A stretch of 64,000 bases of DNA from Paenibacillus lactis (GCF_017873605.1 NZ_JAGGKI010000009.1:124001-188000); one strand, 5' to 3'; positions 7,354 through 16,193 are shown, counted from the stretch's first letter. Notes: generated from the sequence alone by a model not told the origin. Made by a program: numbers and translations.

Positions 7354-8646
7354 ATGTCTTTTCTAAGCTATTTGTTTCGAAACAAACGCGACAATTACAC
7401 GGCCATCGGACTGGCTGTCTGCCTTGCGGTGCTGTATTTCTATATGAACATCCCGTTTATTTCATACATAAGGGACAACGCGGCCTTGCTTGCCCCTCAT
7501 AACCCTTTTTACGGAGCGCCGTTTCAGTTGAATTTGTTCAACTTTGACCCTTCCATGCAATACGGGCCCGAAAATGTCACGATTATTCACCCGCTTATCA
7601 ATTTCTTAACCAGTACGCTGACCCTTCTGTTCGGCAAATCGAATTTGCCCTTTCTGATCATTCAATCGATCTTGAATGCTTGCAGTGCGGCGATTCTGTA
7701 TTATCTCATCCGCCGGATCGGTGCCGGCTGGCTGCTAGCCTTCATTATGGCAATCTTCTTTGGCATCAGCTCGTATACGATTTTCACCGCACTGATTCCT
7801 GACTCCTATGCTTATGCACAGTTTGTCATCATCCTTTCAGCGGCTTATCTGCACTATTGCCGGGCCCAGGATCGCTTCAGCGTGCCGGCTAACGCTGCCT
7901 TTGGACTGCTTAATTTCGGAATTACCTCGACGAATGTGGCAACCTTCTTCGGCGCATTCTTCATCAGCTTGTTTGACCGGCGACGCCATTCGATTTGGGG
8001 CCGGCTCCTGTACACCCTGCTCGTATTTGCCGCGTTGGTCGCAGGTGCGACGCTGATTCAGTATTTCGTCTTCTCGGGAAAGACATGGATTGGAAATGTA
8101 TTCTCGAGCATGCAAAGCGGCGCTTTCAGCTACGTGGCGCCCTTCTCGTTTTCGCACCATTCCCGTGTTTTTCATATGCTGCTGGTGAGCCCGATCCTTT
8201 CCCCTGAGATGGCCATGATCGATCCCGGCATCGCCGCTTTCGCGACGGATTTAACCAAGCCTTACCCGGTCTATATCAACATCATCGGATTCGGGCTGCT
8301 TGCGCTCGCCATCCTGGCTTTTGTAAGCGGCTTGAGAACGTGGAATGCCTGGGCCTTCATCGTGTACATTATGTTCGGGATTCTGCTGCATGTCGTTGTC
8401 GGCTTCGGGCTCGCAACCTACTCCTATGATTTGTATCTGTATGCAGGCCATTACCTGTTTGCTATATTCGTCCTGGCGGCCATGCTGATCTCGAAGCTGC
8501 ACCAAGGCCTGGTCAAACAGCTGCTGACCGGTGTCATGATCGTATTTATGCTTGTCACCCTCGTCCATAACATCGTCTTGCATCATCAAACGCTGGACTA
8601 CATCCAGACCACGTATGAGACGGTGCTCCAGACGCCTGAGCCCTGA
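7354..8646 (+). CDS. Polytopic membrane protein, GT-C glycosyltransferase-like
   Basis: About 430 residues with roughly ten to eleven membrane helices. After helix 1 comes a long extracytoplasmic loop (IRDN ... NPFYGAPF ... NFDPSMQYGPENV) holding several acidic residues, which is where polyprenyl-phosphate-dependent GT-C transferases keep their catalytic Asp/Glu. Start is uncertain: the frame opens at TTG 7330 and ATG 7333, but a GGTGG site favours ATG 7354. I do not recognise a characterised family. As the last gene of the cassette it is the natural candidate to transfer the lipid-linked sugar to a surface acceptor. Confidence 0.72.
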   Translation: MSFLSYLFRNKRDNYTAIGLAVCLAVLYFYMNIPFISYIRDNAALLAPHNPFYGAPFQLNLFNFDPSMQYGPENVTIIHPLINFLTSTLTLLFGKSNLPFLIIQSILNACSAAILYYLIRRIGAGWLLAFIMAIFFGISSYTIFTALIPDSYAYAQFVIILSAAYLHYCRAQDRFSVPANAAFGLLNFGITSTNVATFFGAFFISLFDRRRHSIWGRLLYTLLVFAALVAGATLIQYFVFSGKTWIGNVFSSMQSGAFSYVAPFSFSHHSRVFHMLLVSPILSPEMAMIDPGIAAFATDLTKPYPVYINIIGFGLLALAILAFVSGLRTWNAWAFIVYIMFGILLHVVVGFGLATYSYDLYLYAGHYLFAIFVLAAMLISKLHQGLVKQLLTGVMIVFMLVTLVHNIVLHHQTLDYIQTTYETVLQTPEP

Positions 8647-8705
8647 GGAATTCAAACAGGCAAGCACACCGGCAATAAAGCCAATAGAGTCAACCATAAA
8701 CATCA

Positions 8706-8747
8706 AAGACCCGCTTCCAGGCCGCGCAGGCCATGGAAACGGGTCTT
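8706..8747. terminator. Hairpin between convergent units
   Basis: GACCCG-C-TTCCA (8708-8719) pairs with TGGAA-ACGGGTC (8734-8745) across an inner GGCC/GGCC. It lies between the convergent cassette and ABC exporter genes and may serve both strands. T tracts are weak. Confidence 0.6.
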
Positions 8748-8762
8748 ATTCAAGTTCTGCTT

Positions 8763-10541
8763 CTAAGCTTCAAGATGCTGCACATTGTACAGCCGGGCAT
8801 AGCTGCCGTCCAGGTTCATCAGCTCGGCATGCGTGCCCTGCTCGGTAATCCGGCCGTTCTCCAGCACGACGATCTGATCGGCGTGCGTAATCGTTGACAA
8901 ACGGTGCGCGACAATGAGCGTGGTCCGATTATGGGTCAGCGATTGCAGCGCCTGCTGAATAAGATGCTCGGATTCCAGATCCAGCGCTGAGGTCGCCTCG
9001 TCGAGCACAAGAATGTCCGGATCCTTAAGAAAGACGCGGGCAATGGCAAGCCGCTGCTTCTGTCCGCCGGACAGCTTGACGCCCCTCTCGCCAACCTCCG
9101 TCTCATATCCCTGCGGCAGCTGGGTGATAAAATCATGGGCGTTGGCAGCCTTCGCCGCGGCGATGATCTCCTCTTCGCCTGCCTCCGGGTTGCCGAACAG
9201 GATATTCTCCCGGACCGTGCCGCTGAACAGGAAATTATCCTGAAGCACCATGCCGATCGATCCGCGCAGGCTGTCCAGCGTTAAGCTGCGAACATCATGT
9301 CCGTTGATTTTGACCGCGCCCTGCTGAACGTCGTAGAATCTTGGAATCAAACCGATTAGCGAGGATTTCCCCCCGCCGCTCATCCCGACGAAGGCGATCG
9401 TCTGCCCCTGCTTAATCGTCAAATTGATGTCTTTCAGCACCCAACCCGCATTGTCGTTATACTGAAACCACACCCGGTCGAATTCGATCTGCCCCGCCTG
9501 CTTCAGCTCCTTGGCATCCGGCCGGTCCACGATATCATAGGGCTCGTCCATTAATTCCTTTACGCGCTCCAGCGATGCAGAGGCTTGTGTCAACACCGTC
9601 GACGAGTTAATCAGACGCCGCAGCGGCGCATACAGCCTGTCCAGGTAACCAAAGAAGGCAACAAATGTCCCCAGCGTTAGATCCCCCTGGATAACCCGGT
9701 ACCCCCCGTAGCCGATCACCAGGATCGGCGCGATGTCGGTCAGCGTGTTGATCACCGAGAAGGTAAGCGCGTTCCAGCGCGTCTGGGCCATCGCCTTTTT
9801 CAGGAAATTTCCGTTGATGCCTTCGAATTTCTTCTGATCGTAACGCTCCAGCGTAAAGCTCCGAATAACGGAGATCCCCTGAATGCGCTCATGCAGGTAC
9901 GCTTGAATGCCGGCCAGCGCCTGGGACCGATCCTTCGTGAGCTTCTTCAGCCGCTTGTACAGCAGGTTGACCGCCAATCCGTACAGTGGAAGCACCGCAA
10001 TGGATACCAGGGTCAGCACCGGATTCATGACAAACATGATGACCAGAACGAAGAGCAGTGTGAAAATGTCCAGCCAAATGTTCATCATGCCGACTTCCAC
10101 CAGGTTCTTGGACTGCTCCACATCATTAATAAAGCGGGAGATTGCCTCCCCCACCTTCGTGTTCTGATAATAGCGCAGCGACAGGCGCTGAAGATGAGCG
10201 TACAGCCGGTTTCGCATATCGAAGAGAATCCGGCTTGTAATGAACTGCGCGAAATACTGCCGGAAATACTCGACCGGTCCCCGGATGATGACAAACACCA
10301 CCAGAGTACCGCCGAGAATCCACATGAGCTGCTCGATCTTCTGTGCGACGGACAGCTGTTGGTTGATCAGAAGGTCATCCACGACATACTTCATGATCAT
10401 CGGGAGCAGCAGCGGGATCCCGAATTTAATCATCCCGATCGCGAGGGTCAGAATGATCCACTTCATATAAGGCTTAACGAATGGATAGTAAATTTTCCAT
10501 GATTTCAAGTGAGATAACAGCCCCTTTCCTATGCAATCCAC
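8763..10541 (-). CDS. ABC exporter, fused permease-ATPase
   Basis: A 592-residue type IV ABC exporter half-transporter, probably acting as a homodimer like Sav1866/BmrA. Six membrane helices lie in residues 25-330, followed by a complete nucleotide-binding domain: Walker A GMSGGGKSS (about 378-386), Q-loop MVLQDN, signature LSGGQKQRLA, Walker B ILVLDEATSALD with the catalytic Glu intact, and switch His in IVAHRLST. Monocistronic on the minus strand. Substrate is not predictable; a drug or lipid is usual for the family. A start some residues downstream (LKSWKIYY) is possible. Confidence 0.92.
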   Translation of the reverse strand: MDCIGKGLLSHLKSWKIYYPFVKPYMKWIILTLAIGMIKFGIPLLLPMIMKYVVDDLLINQQLSVAQKIEQLMWILGGTLVVFVIIRGPVEYFRQYFAQFITSRILFDMRNRLYAHLQRLSLRYYQNTKVGEAISRFINDVEQSKNLVEVGMMNIWLDIFTLLFVLVIMFVMNPVLTLVSIAVLPLYGLAVNLLYKRLKKLTKDRSQALAGIQAYLHERIQGISVIRSFTLERYDQKKFEGINGNFLKKAMAQTRWNALTFSVINTLTDIAPILVIGYGGYRVIQGDLTLGTFVAFFGYLDRLYAPLRRLINSSTVLTQASASLERVKELMDEPYDIVDRPDAKELKQAGQIEFDRVWFQYNDNAGWVLKDINLTIKQGQTIAFVGMSGGGKSSLIGLIPRFYDVQQGAVKINGHDVRSLTLDSLRGSIGMVLQDNFLFSGTVRENILFGNPEAGEEEIIAAAKAANAHDFITQLPQGYETEVGERGVKLSGGQKQRLAIARVFLKDPDILVLDEATSALDLESEHLIQQALQSLTHNRTTLIVAHRLSTITHADQIVVLENGRITEQGTHAELMNLDGSYARLYNVQHLEA

Positions 10542-10563
10542 CCGGTTGTTCTATAAAGAGCGG

Positions 10564-10593
10564 TTGACAATTAAACCCTTCAATGATTTATTA
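10564..10593 (+). promoter_or_regulatory. Promoter of the 167-residue unknown
   Basis: TTGACA (10564-10569) is followed by TTATTA (10588-10593) at 18 bases. The gap also carries the divergent ABC exporter promoter. Confidence 0.45.
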
Positions 10594-10640
10594 GTTCTAA
10601 ACTCAATTATTGTATCATATCACGCAGGAGGATTTCTTTC

Positions 10641-11144
10641 ATGACCAGGATTTTCGTGACGGAAGCGGTTATGCTGGCCATATATGGCCAATTGTTGGTA
10701 CCGCCGACGCCCGTCGAATACATTGTTCCGTATACAACCATATTGGAATTGTACGAGCTCCATGCCAGCGAGGAGCAGCTCATGAACAATACCGCAGATG
10801 ATCAGCACGTCAAGATGAAGATCCGTGAGCTCATCTCCTATTTCGAGGAGCCGCTCAATAAGAAGAAGATCGATCGCGCCCTTCAGGTCCCTTGGGCCAA
10901 GAGCCCGATGATTCCTGTGGGGGAATCCACAACCGTAACGGTGATGAATACCTTGGATACCGCAACCTACGGAGAGGCCTTCGATCCGATCGAAACCGAG
11001 CTTCTGCTCGCTTCCCAAAAGGCCGAAGCACCGATCCTGACCGACCAATACGAGCTGATTCAGCGTATCGTGGAAAGCGCTCTCCCCGTTCAAGTGTATG
11101 ATATCGACGACTTCGATTTCGCCCTCGAAATACCGATGTCTTAA
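10641..11144 (+). CDS. Conserved hypothetical protein (Paenibacillus-type)
   Basis: A 167-residue soluble acidic protein starting TRIFVTEAVMLAIYGQLL with no signal peptide or membrane segment and no catalytic motif I can name. The N-terminal 45 residues are hydrophobic-patterned, the middle carries a KMKIRELISYFEEPLNKKKIDRAL helix, and the C-terminus is rich in Asp/Glu (YDIDDFDFALE). A strong GCAGGAGG site and an own promoter and terminator argue it is a real single gene. Function unknown. Confidence 0.75.
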   Translation: MTRIFVTEAVMLAIYGQLLVPPTPVEYIVPYTTILELYELHASEEQLMNNTADDQHVKMKIRELISYFEEPLNKKKIDRALQVPWAKSPMIPVGESTTVTVMNTLDTATYGEAFDPIETELLLASQKAEAPILTDQYELIQRIVESALPVQVYDIDDFDFALEIPMS

Positions 11145-11296
11145 ACGATCGCTGCGGACGGCGCTTCGCCAACAGATCGTATTCATGATATTCGAAGCGT
11201 TAAACGCGGTTTAATCCAATAAATACGCACAGGCAGCCGTTCACCAGCATGAAGCGCCGCCTTATTGGGAGACACGTATTTATAAAACAACCTGTT

Positions 11297-11336
11297 GGGC
11301 ATAATTCCGGTAGTGGACCGGACTCATGCCCTTTTT
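11297..11336 (+). terminator. Terminator downstream of the 167-residue unknown
   Basis: GGGCAT...TCCGGT pairs with ACCGGA...ATGCCC (11297-11331), followed by TTTTTATTTT. The stretch 11145-11296 holds nothing recognisable. From about 11335 the sequence becomes clearly AT-rich, which marks the left edge of the bsd island. Confidence 0.75.
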
Positions 11337-11477
11337 ATTTTTTATACGTTTATGAATATGTATATAATACTGCACTTCCATTGTTCGTTGGTTCTAACAA
11401 TTGGGATGCACCTTCAAACCCGGCTGCTTATTTATGCTATCGGCAGGTTCATAAGAAGGACATTAGGACAAAGCATA

Positions 11478-12377
11478 TTATTTTAAATGATGGATTAGAA
11501 TGTCTTTAAAATTTTGTGCAGCTTTTGACAAATATCCATGCTCTATCCATATGAGGGCAGTTTCAGAGTTTATGCTTGGTATGATCTCGGCATAAGACAA
11601 GGTGTTGCACATTTTTATCTGTAAAGCGATTTTAGGAACAATTGCAATTCCTAGTCCTGAATCGGCTAAAGTCATTAATGTTGTCACATCAGGACTTTCG
11701 CATGTAATGTTTGGATTAAATCCAAAACTGTTACATGTTTCAATAAACTTGTGAAAAACATTGTAATCGCCCTGGCCATGTAATACTAAAAGCGGCTGAT
11801 CCTTCAATTCTTGTATCGGAATCGTTGTTCCCTTAAAAAGAGTGCCATTAGAAGGTTGTAGAGCTACGAGTGGTTCAGATTGTATATGGTGGATTGAAAG
11901 ATTTCTCATTTCGGTCATTTCTTTAGATTGGAATGGTAACCTTACAATGCCTAATTCAATGTCTTTATTTAGAAGAAGCTCTTCAATTCTTTGTGAATCT
12001 TCCTCCCAAAGTTGAAACGAAATAAGTGGATATTTCTCTTTAAATAATTTTAAAAGTGGAGGAAGGTAGGGTACGCATGACATTACTGTCCCTAATGAAA
12101 GTTTCCCTCTTATTCCTTCCTGCTGTTCCTTAACTTCTGCAATCATCCCATCAATTGAATTTATAACTTCCTTCGCTCTTTTATAAAAAGTCTCTCCGGC
12201 AGGAGTTAATTCAAATATCTTATTATTACGTTTAATAAGCATTACTCCCAGTTCATCTTCTAATGCCTTTAGTTGCATACTTAACGGGGGCTGGCCAATA
12301 TGTAACCGGTTAGCTGCACGTGTTATCTGCCCTTCTTCTGCAATCGTTATAAAGTAAACCAGTTTCTTTAAATCCAT
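11478..12377 (-). CDS. bsdA: LysR-type regulator of the UbiD/UbiX genes (BsdA-like)
   Basis: A LysR regulator of about 299 residues. The N-terminal winged HTH reads MDLKKLVYFITIAEEGQITRAANRLHIGQPPLSMQLKALEDELG, followed by a periplasmic-binding-protein-like effector domain (about residues 90-295). The ATG at 12377 is favoured because it aligns with the family start; the frame also opens at TTG 12386. It is transcribed divergently from the decarboxylase pair across a 140-base AT-rich region, as for bsdA in Bacillus subtilis, where the regulator activates the operon in response to salicylate or other phenolic acids. Effector here is inferred. Confidence 0.9.
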   Translation of the reverse strand: MDLKKLVYFITIAEEGQITRAANRLHIGQPPLSMQLKALEDELGVMLIKRNNKIFELTPAGETFYKRAKEVINSIDGMIAEVKEQQEGIRGKLSLGTVMSCVPYLPPLLKLFKEKYPLISFQLWEEDSQRIEELLLNKDIELGIVRLPFQSKEMTEMRNLSIHHIQSEPLVALQPSNGTLFKGTTIPIQELKDQPLLVLHGQGDYNVFHKFIETCNSFGFNPNITCESPDVTTLMTLADSGLGIAIVPKIALQIKMCNTLSYAEIIPSINSETALIWIEHGYLSKAAQNFKDILIHHLK

Positions 12378-12438
12378 GATCTCCAAAGCGCCCTTTCCAT
12401 CATATATTTTATATATACTTACTTACTATTATATATAT

Positions 12439-12468
12439 TTTACATATGTATTTACTACATCCTAAAAT
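12439..12468 (+). promoter_or_regulatory. Promoter of the UbiD-UbiX operon
   Basis: TTTACA (12439-12444) and TAAAAT (12463-12468) at 18 bases, within a very AT-rich divergent region (12385-12470) with several ATATAT dyads suited to LysR binding. No single operator can be fixed by eye. Confidence 0.5.
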
Positions 12469-12524
12469 AAAACAGTAGCCGAAAGACAGCAAGGAATAGT
12501 TTATTTGAGGAGAGGACCATAGAT

Positions 12525-13994
12525 ATGAAACCACTAAAAAGCTTCCGTGAATATGTGGAAATCCTAAAAGAATATAACGAAATCGTTCCGATCCATCAGG
12601 AGATCGATTGGAACTTAGAGATGAGTGCCATCATTCGTCGTGCTTATGAACTGCCGTCACCGGCACCACTTTTTAAAAATATTAAAGACAGTAGACCAGG
12701 ATTTGAGGTATTAGGTGCACCTGTAGGTATTAGCCCCAATAAGGAGCATCCATTTATTCGAGTAGCGCTTTCCCTTGGGCTTCCGATTAACACGCCTGCC
12801 CCTGAGCTGGTTAAAGAGTGGTCTAAACTTCCCGACGTTCACCCCATTCCCCCTCGCTTGGTTACGAATGGTGAATGTAAAGAAAACAAATTATTTAATG
12901 ACGACATTGATCTGACAAAACTTCCTGTACCGTATATTCATGTTGGTGATGGAGGACGTTACATTAATACTTACGGAATTTTGATTGTCCGCACACCTGA
13001 TGGATCTTGGGTTAACTGGTCCATATCACGTGTAATGCTGGAGGGTCCCCGTTCAATGGCCGGTGTTGTTATAGCCTCTCAGCACCTCGGAAAAATATAT
13101 GGAGAATGGAAAAAGGAAGGGAAAGAAATGCCGTTTGCCTTATGCTTGGGTGTCGATCCCGGTATCTCCATGATTGCAGGGTATCCTCTTCCCGACCATG
13201 TTAACGAAGGAGAGATGATTGGAGGGTGGTATGGTGAGGCCATTGATGTTGTTAAATGCGAGACCAACGATTTGGAAGTCCCGGCTACAAGTGAAATTGT
13301 GATCGAAGGTACCGCATCCTTTGAAGAGATGATTCCAGAAGGCCCAATGGGTGAATATGCCGGTTATACATGGGTCGGGCATGAAAAACAAGCTCCACGC
13401 TTTCATGTGACCGCTATGACTTATAGAAATCATCCAATAATGCCGGTAACTGCAGCAGGTATCCCACCTGAAGAAAATCACACCAACTGGGGCATCGCTA
13501 TTGCTGCAAGCATTCAACATGCGCTGAGAAAACAAGGACTGCCTGTAAAGGAATGCTTTATTCCATTAGAGTCTGCGGTGCATTGGCTTGTTGTCACCGT
13601 AGATCGCAGCCGTCAAAGAGAAGATCATGAAGGGCTGGCTTATAGAATCGGCGAAGCCGTTTTTGCAACCAGAGCCGGTTCTTATGTGCCAAAAGTTATT
13701 GTCACAGATGACGATATCGATCCAAGTGATATCAAACAAGTGGTGTGGGCTTTGGCAACTCGACATCGTCCAGATCAAAGAATAACCATGACCGACCAAA
13801 ACGTACTTCCCCTTGTTGCTTACCTGGATGAAAAAGAAAAAAGCACAGGAGTTACTACAAAGGTCATTTACAATTGCTTGATGCCATGGAATGACACCTC
13901 GGCAGATAAGCAACCCATCGAAGCATCGTTTAGAAGTTATCCTGAGAAATTACGAAATCATATCGTTAAGAATTGGGAAAACTACGGATTTTAA
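12525..13994 (+). CDS. bsdC: UbiD-family non-oxidative phenolic acid decarboxylase
   Basis: A 489-residue UbiD (de)carboxylase using prenylated FMN, close to the BsdC/YclC type that removes the carboxylate of vanillate or 4-hydroxybenzoate-like acids. Signature regions are WVNWSISRVMLEGPRSMAG (about 164-182), the catalytic-motif region EEMIPEGPMGEYAGYTW (about 266-282) and PPEENHTNWGIA (about 313-324). RBS is GAGGAGAG. Its UbiX partner follows in the same direction. Base composition is much more AT-rich than the flanks. The substrate is inferred from the BsdA-type regulator and the family. Confidence 0.93.
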   Translation: MKPLKSFREYVEILKEYNEIVPIHQEIDWNLEMSAIIRRAYELPSPAPLFKNIKDSRPGFEVLGAPVGISPNKEHPFIRVALSLGLPINTPAPELVKEWSKLPDVHPIPPRLVTNGECKENKLFNDDIDLTKLPVPYIHVGDGGRYINTYGILIVRTPDGSWVNWSISRVMLEGPRSMAGVVIASQHLGKIYGEWKKEGKEMPFALCLGVDPGISMIAGYPLPDHVNEGEMIGGWYGEAIDVVKCETNDLEVPATSEIVIEGTASFEEMIPEGPMGEYAGYTWVGHEKQAPRFHVTAMTYRNHPIMPVTAAGIPPEENHTNWGIAIAASIQHALRKQGLPVKECFIPLESAVHWLVVTVDRSRQREDHEGLAYRIGEAVFATRAGSYVPKVIVTDDDIDPSDIKQVVWALATRHRPDQRITMTDQNVLPLVAYLDEKEKSTGVTTKVIYNCLMPWNDTSADKQPIEASFRSYPEKLRNHIVKNWENYGF

Positions 13995-14069
13995 ATGATT
14001 TTCATCGAAATTATGAATGACTTCACAGTAATTACAGCAAGCAATTTAATACAAAGGAAGTTACACAAG

Positions 14070-14642
14070 ATGAAGTTAATTGTAGCAATAACGGGAGCAA
14101 CAGGAGCCATGTTTGGTGTCCGCCTTCTGCAATTTCTTAAATCTACTGACGTTGAAACACATTTGGTATTATCCTCATGGGCGGCTGCAACCATACAAAG
14201 TGAAACGCCGTTTACAGCGAAGGAAGTTTCAAAGATGGCAGACTATTCGTATTCCAACAAAGATCTGGGATCCAGGATTTCAAGCGGCTCCTTTCAGGTC
14301 GACGGGATGATCGTTATTCCCTGTACAATGAAAACACTGGCTTCCATTCGAATAGGCTTAGGGGATAATCTGATTGCGCGAGCAGCAGATGTCATATTAA
14401 AAGAACGTAAAAAGTTGGTATTGGTCACACGTGAAACCCCACTCAATGATATTCATCTTGAAAATATGCTGTTTTTATCTCGTATGGGAACGGTTATTCT
14501 CCCTCCAATGCCGGCGTTCTATAACCATCCACAATCATTGGATGATGTAGTGAATCACATTGTATTTCGAACGTTGGATCAATTCGGGATTCATATGCCA
14601 GAAGCAGAAGAAAAACGCTGGGGAGGGATGTTGCCTAATTAA
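14070..14642 (+). CDS. bsdB: UbiX-family flavin prenyltransferase
   Basis: A 190-residue enzyme that makes prenylated FMN from dimethylallyl phosphate and FMN to activate the neighbouring UbiD enzyme. The N-terminal IVAITGATGAMFGVRLL phosphate/FMN loop, the central IPCTMKTLASIRIGLGDNLIARAADV and the LVTRETPLNDIHLENM block are all family hallmarks. The ATG at 14070 is chosen for the AAAGGAAG site and family length; the frame opens 25 codons earlier without a site. In B. subtilis the order is bsdB-bsdC-bsdD. Here it is bsdC-bsdB, and no bsdD-like small gene follows. Confidence 0.93.
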   Translation: MKLIVAITGATGAMFGVRLLQFLKSTDVETHLVLSSWAAATIQSETPFTAKEVSKMADYSYSNKDLGSRISSGSFQVDGMIVIPCTMKTLASIRIGLGDNLIARAADVILKERKKLVLVTRETPLNDIHLENMLFLSRMGTVILPPMPAFYNHPQSLDDVVNHIVFRTLDQFGIHMPEAEEKRWGGMLPN

Positions 14643-14713
14643 CATTTGACCTGAATTTATAAGAGCAGCTCTAATTTTACTAAAAGAGGATGTAGCAGTT
14701 TATCCTGACTGAA

Positions 14714-14739
14714 AAAAATTCCCCGTAAGGGGAATTTTT
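14714..14739 (+). terminator. Terminator of the UbiD-UbiX operon
   Basis: AAAATTCCCC-GTAA-GGGGAATTTTT, a perfect GNRA-like hairpin with flanking A and T tracts. It marks the right edge of the AT-rich island. Confidence 0.92.
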
Positions 14740-14809
14740 GAATTCGAGCTATCCAAATGTTCGCCTGGTCAATTGCCGCTGACACAGCGGCAATCTTCAT
14801 ATAAACAGA

Positions 14810-14851
14810 CAAGAGGCACGGTCCCCTGCGGGGCCGTCCCCTCTTGCTTTT
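14810..14851. terminator. Hairpin downstream of the Nudix gene
   Basis: CAAGAGG (14810-14816) pairs with CCTCTTG (14840-14846) around an inner CGGTCCCC/GGGGCCG stem. It is positioned as a terminator for the minus-strand Nudix gene, and the plus strand reads into CTTTT. Confidence 0.6.
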
Positions 14852-14883
14852 GCAGAACAACCCGCTTTTTCTTGCTGCAGCCG

Positions 14884-15342
14884 CTATGGAGCTTCCTTCG
14901 CCTTTTGGGCTTTCTCAAGTAAATGGACGGTGATCTTATCCATCTTGGGCAAATCCTCAGGGTTAAAAAACTTCAACGAGATTTCCGCATCCATCGACAG
15001 TTGAATCGCGCTGCGCAGACCCGTTGCCTCATAAAGGCCGATGACATAGTATTCCTCGTCTCCGCCAAGATGCTTCTTCATGTACTCCGGACCGGATACC
15101 AGCTCCAGCAGCCGCATCTCATCCGCGGTAAGCCCGGTTTCTTCCCACAGCTCTCTGGAAGCGGTATCTTCAAGGGCTTCGCCAGGCTTCAGGTTCCCCA
15201 TTGGAAGTCCCCATACGTTCCTGTTCTGCCGCTTCAGAAGCAGGAGCTCTCCATGCTCGTTCAGTACGAGCACAGCCGCCTTTACGCGGACCACCGAACG
15301 CTTGCCGATATATTGGCGAATATCGCGGTGATATACGTTCAT
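14884..15342 (-). CDS. Nudix hydrolase
   Basis: A 152-residue Nudix protein. A complete Nudix box runs from GNLKPGEALEDT through the catalytic RELWEETGL (about residues 49-71), so it should hydrolyse a nucleoside diphosphate-linked substrate with Mg2+. It starts with ATG after GGAGGTT. The substrate (dNTP, ADP-sugar, cap-like RNA end) is not predictable. It stands next to an IscA-like gene on the same strand, 49 bases away. Confidence 0.9.
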   Translation of the reverse strand: MNVYHRDIRQYIGKRSVVRVKAAVLVLNEHGELLLLKRQNRNVWGLPMGNLKPGEALEDTASRELWEETGLTADEMRLLELVSGPEYMKKHLGGDEEYYVIGLYEATGLRSAIQLSMDAEISLKFFNPEDLPKMDKITVHLLEKAQKAKEAP

Positions 15343-15391
15343 CCCGGGAACCTCCTTTCCCTAGACAGCGCTGCAGTATATTCCTATGCGA

Positions 15392-15697
15392 TCAATTCAC
15401 TGCGCCCTCTTCTTCATAAATATACGAAATGTCATCCAGTGATTCCTCATAAGTGACGTGCAGTGTATAGCCCTTCAAATACCAGAGGTCCTGCTCCTCC
15501 ATATAGAACGTGACTTCTTCCGACCGCTCGGTCAGTCCCGGGGATCTTGGCTCCTCGACGGAAATGCCAAGCGAAAATCCGGGATGCAGCCCGCCGCCTG
15601 AGCTATACCGTGGGAAGAAGCGCACATACGTGCCTGGTTGAAGGTCCAGTTCCTTTCTGTACCAACGCGCCGCCTCATCGCTGACTTGAATCTGCAT
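15392..15697 (-). CDS. HesB/IscA-like protein (YneR type), cysteine-free
   Basis: A 101-residue A-type carrier fold protein: IQVSDEAARWYRKELDLQPGTYVRFFPRYSSGGGLHPGFSLGI followed by a mixed C-terminal half. It resembles the Bacillus YneR/YqkB branch of the HesB superfamily. It contains no cysteine at all, so it cannot carry an Fe-S cluster in the way IscA does; its role is unknown. AAGGGGG precedes the ATG. Confidence 0.85.
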   Translation of the reverse strand: MQIQVSDEAARWYRKELDLQPGTYVRFFPRYSSGGGLHPGFSLGISVEEPRSPGLTERSEEVTFYMEEQDLWYLKGYTLHVTYEESLDDISYIYEEEGAVN

Positions 15698-15910
15698 TTG
15701 TTGTGCCCCCTTCTCAAGAAGTCAATTTCCGACAGCCTCCGGCTAAAGCATCTCTCAATAGAAAGGCCGAAGTTTCTGGTCTTTTGATGTAAATTCCATG
15801 TACGTATTAACATAATAACGCAAACATACATTAGGTTACAAATCCATTTTGATAACATATTCATGACGGATTGAGCTTGATCCCTTGTGCGGATTCCTCA
15901 AAATTTAGGT

Positions 15911-15940
15911 TTGACACACTTCAGAATCTGGTGTTACAAT
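15911..15940 (+). promoter_or_regulatory. Promoter of the bmr leader
   Basis: TTGACA (15911-15916) and TACAAT (15935-15940) spaced by 18 bases, 60 bases ahead of a short leader ORF and 345 bases ahead of the exporter genes. Confidence 0.75.
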
Positions 15941-15999
15941 TCACTCCATACGAGATCGATTTGAATTTATTGTAAAATTACGAAGAAAGGGTGAGCCTC

Positions 16000-16095
16000 A
16001 TGTTGAATCCAATTGGCATGGATGTCTTGTTTGATCTGAAGATCCTACAATTGAATATGATTCGGCTCCCCGTTCGTGCTGCATCGTCATCATGA
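16000..16095 (+). CDS. Putative 31-residue leader peptide of the bmrCD operon
   Basis: A short ORF, starting MLNPIGMDVLFDLKIL and ending in a run of serines before TGA, has a well-placed AAGAAAGGGTGAG site. It sits between a good promoter and an intrinsic terminator that precedes the exporter genes. In B. subtilis bmrCD is controlled by ribosome-mediated attenuation through the leader peptide BmrB, and the architecture here is the same although I see no sequence similarity I can vouch for. Alternatively it is a decayed gene remnant. Confidence 0.5.
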   Translation: MLNPIGMDVLFDLKILQLNMIRLPVRAASSS

Positions 16096-16193
16096 AGCCA
16101 TGTTCATACGGATTCCAAGTCCGCTGGGTGAACTGGCATAACCGCGCGCGAAAGGCCTCGATCACCGTGCGTATGATAGGTTAAAGATTGAAT

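Noticed and set aside
11249..11509. Two overlapping plus-strand frames ahead of the LysR gene
   Set aside because: They run through a terminator hairpin and an AT-rich spacer, and have no ribosome site.
14657..14860. A 67-codon minus-strand frame
   Set aside because: It spans two terminator hairpins and reads low-complexity translation of stems.
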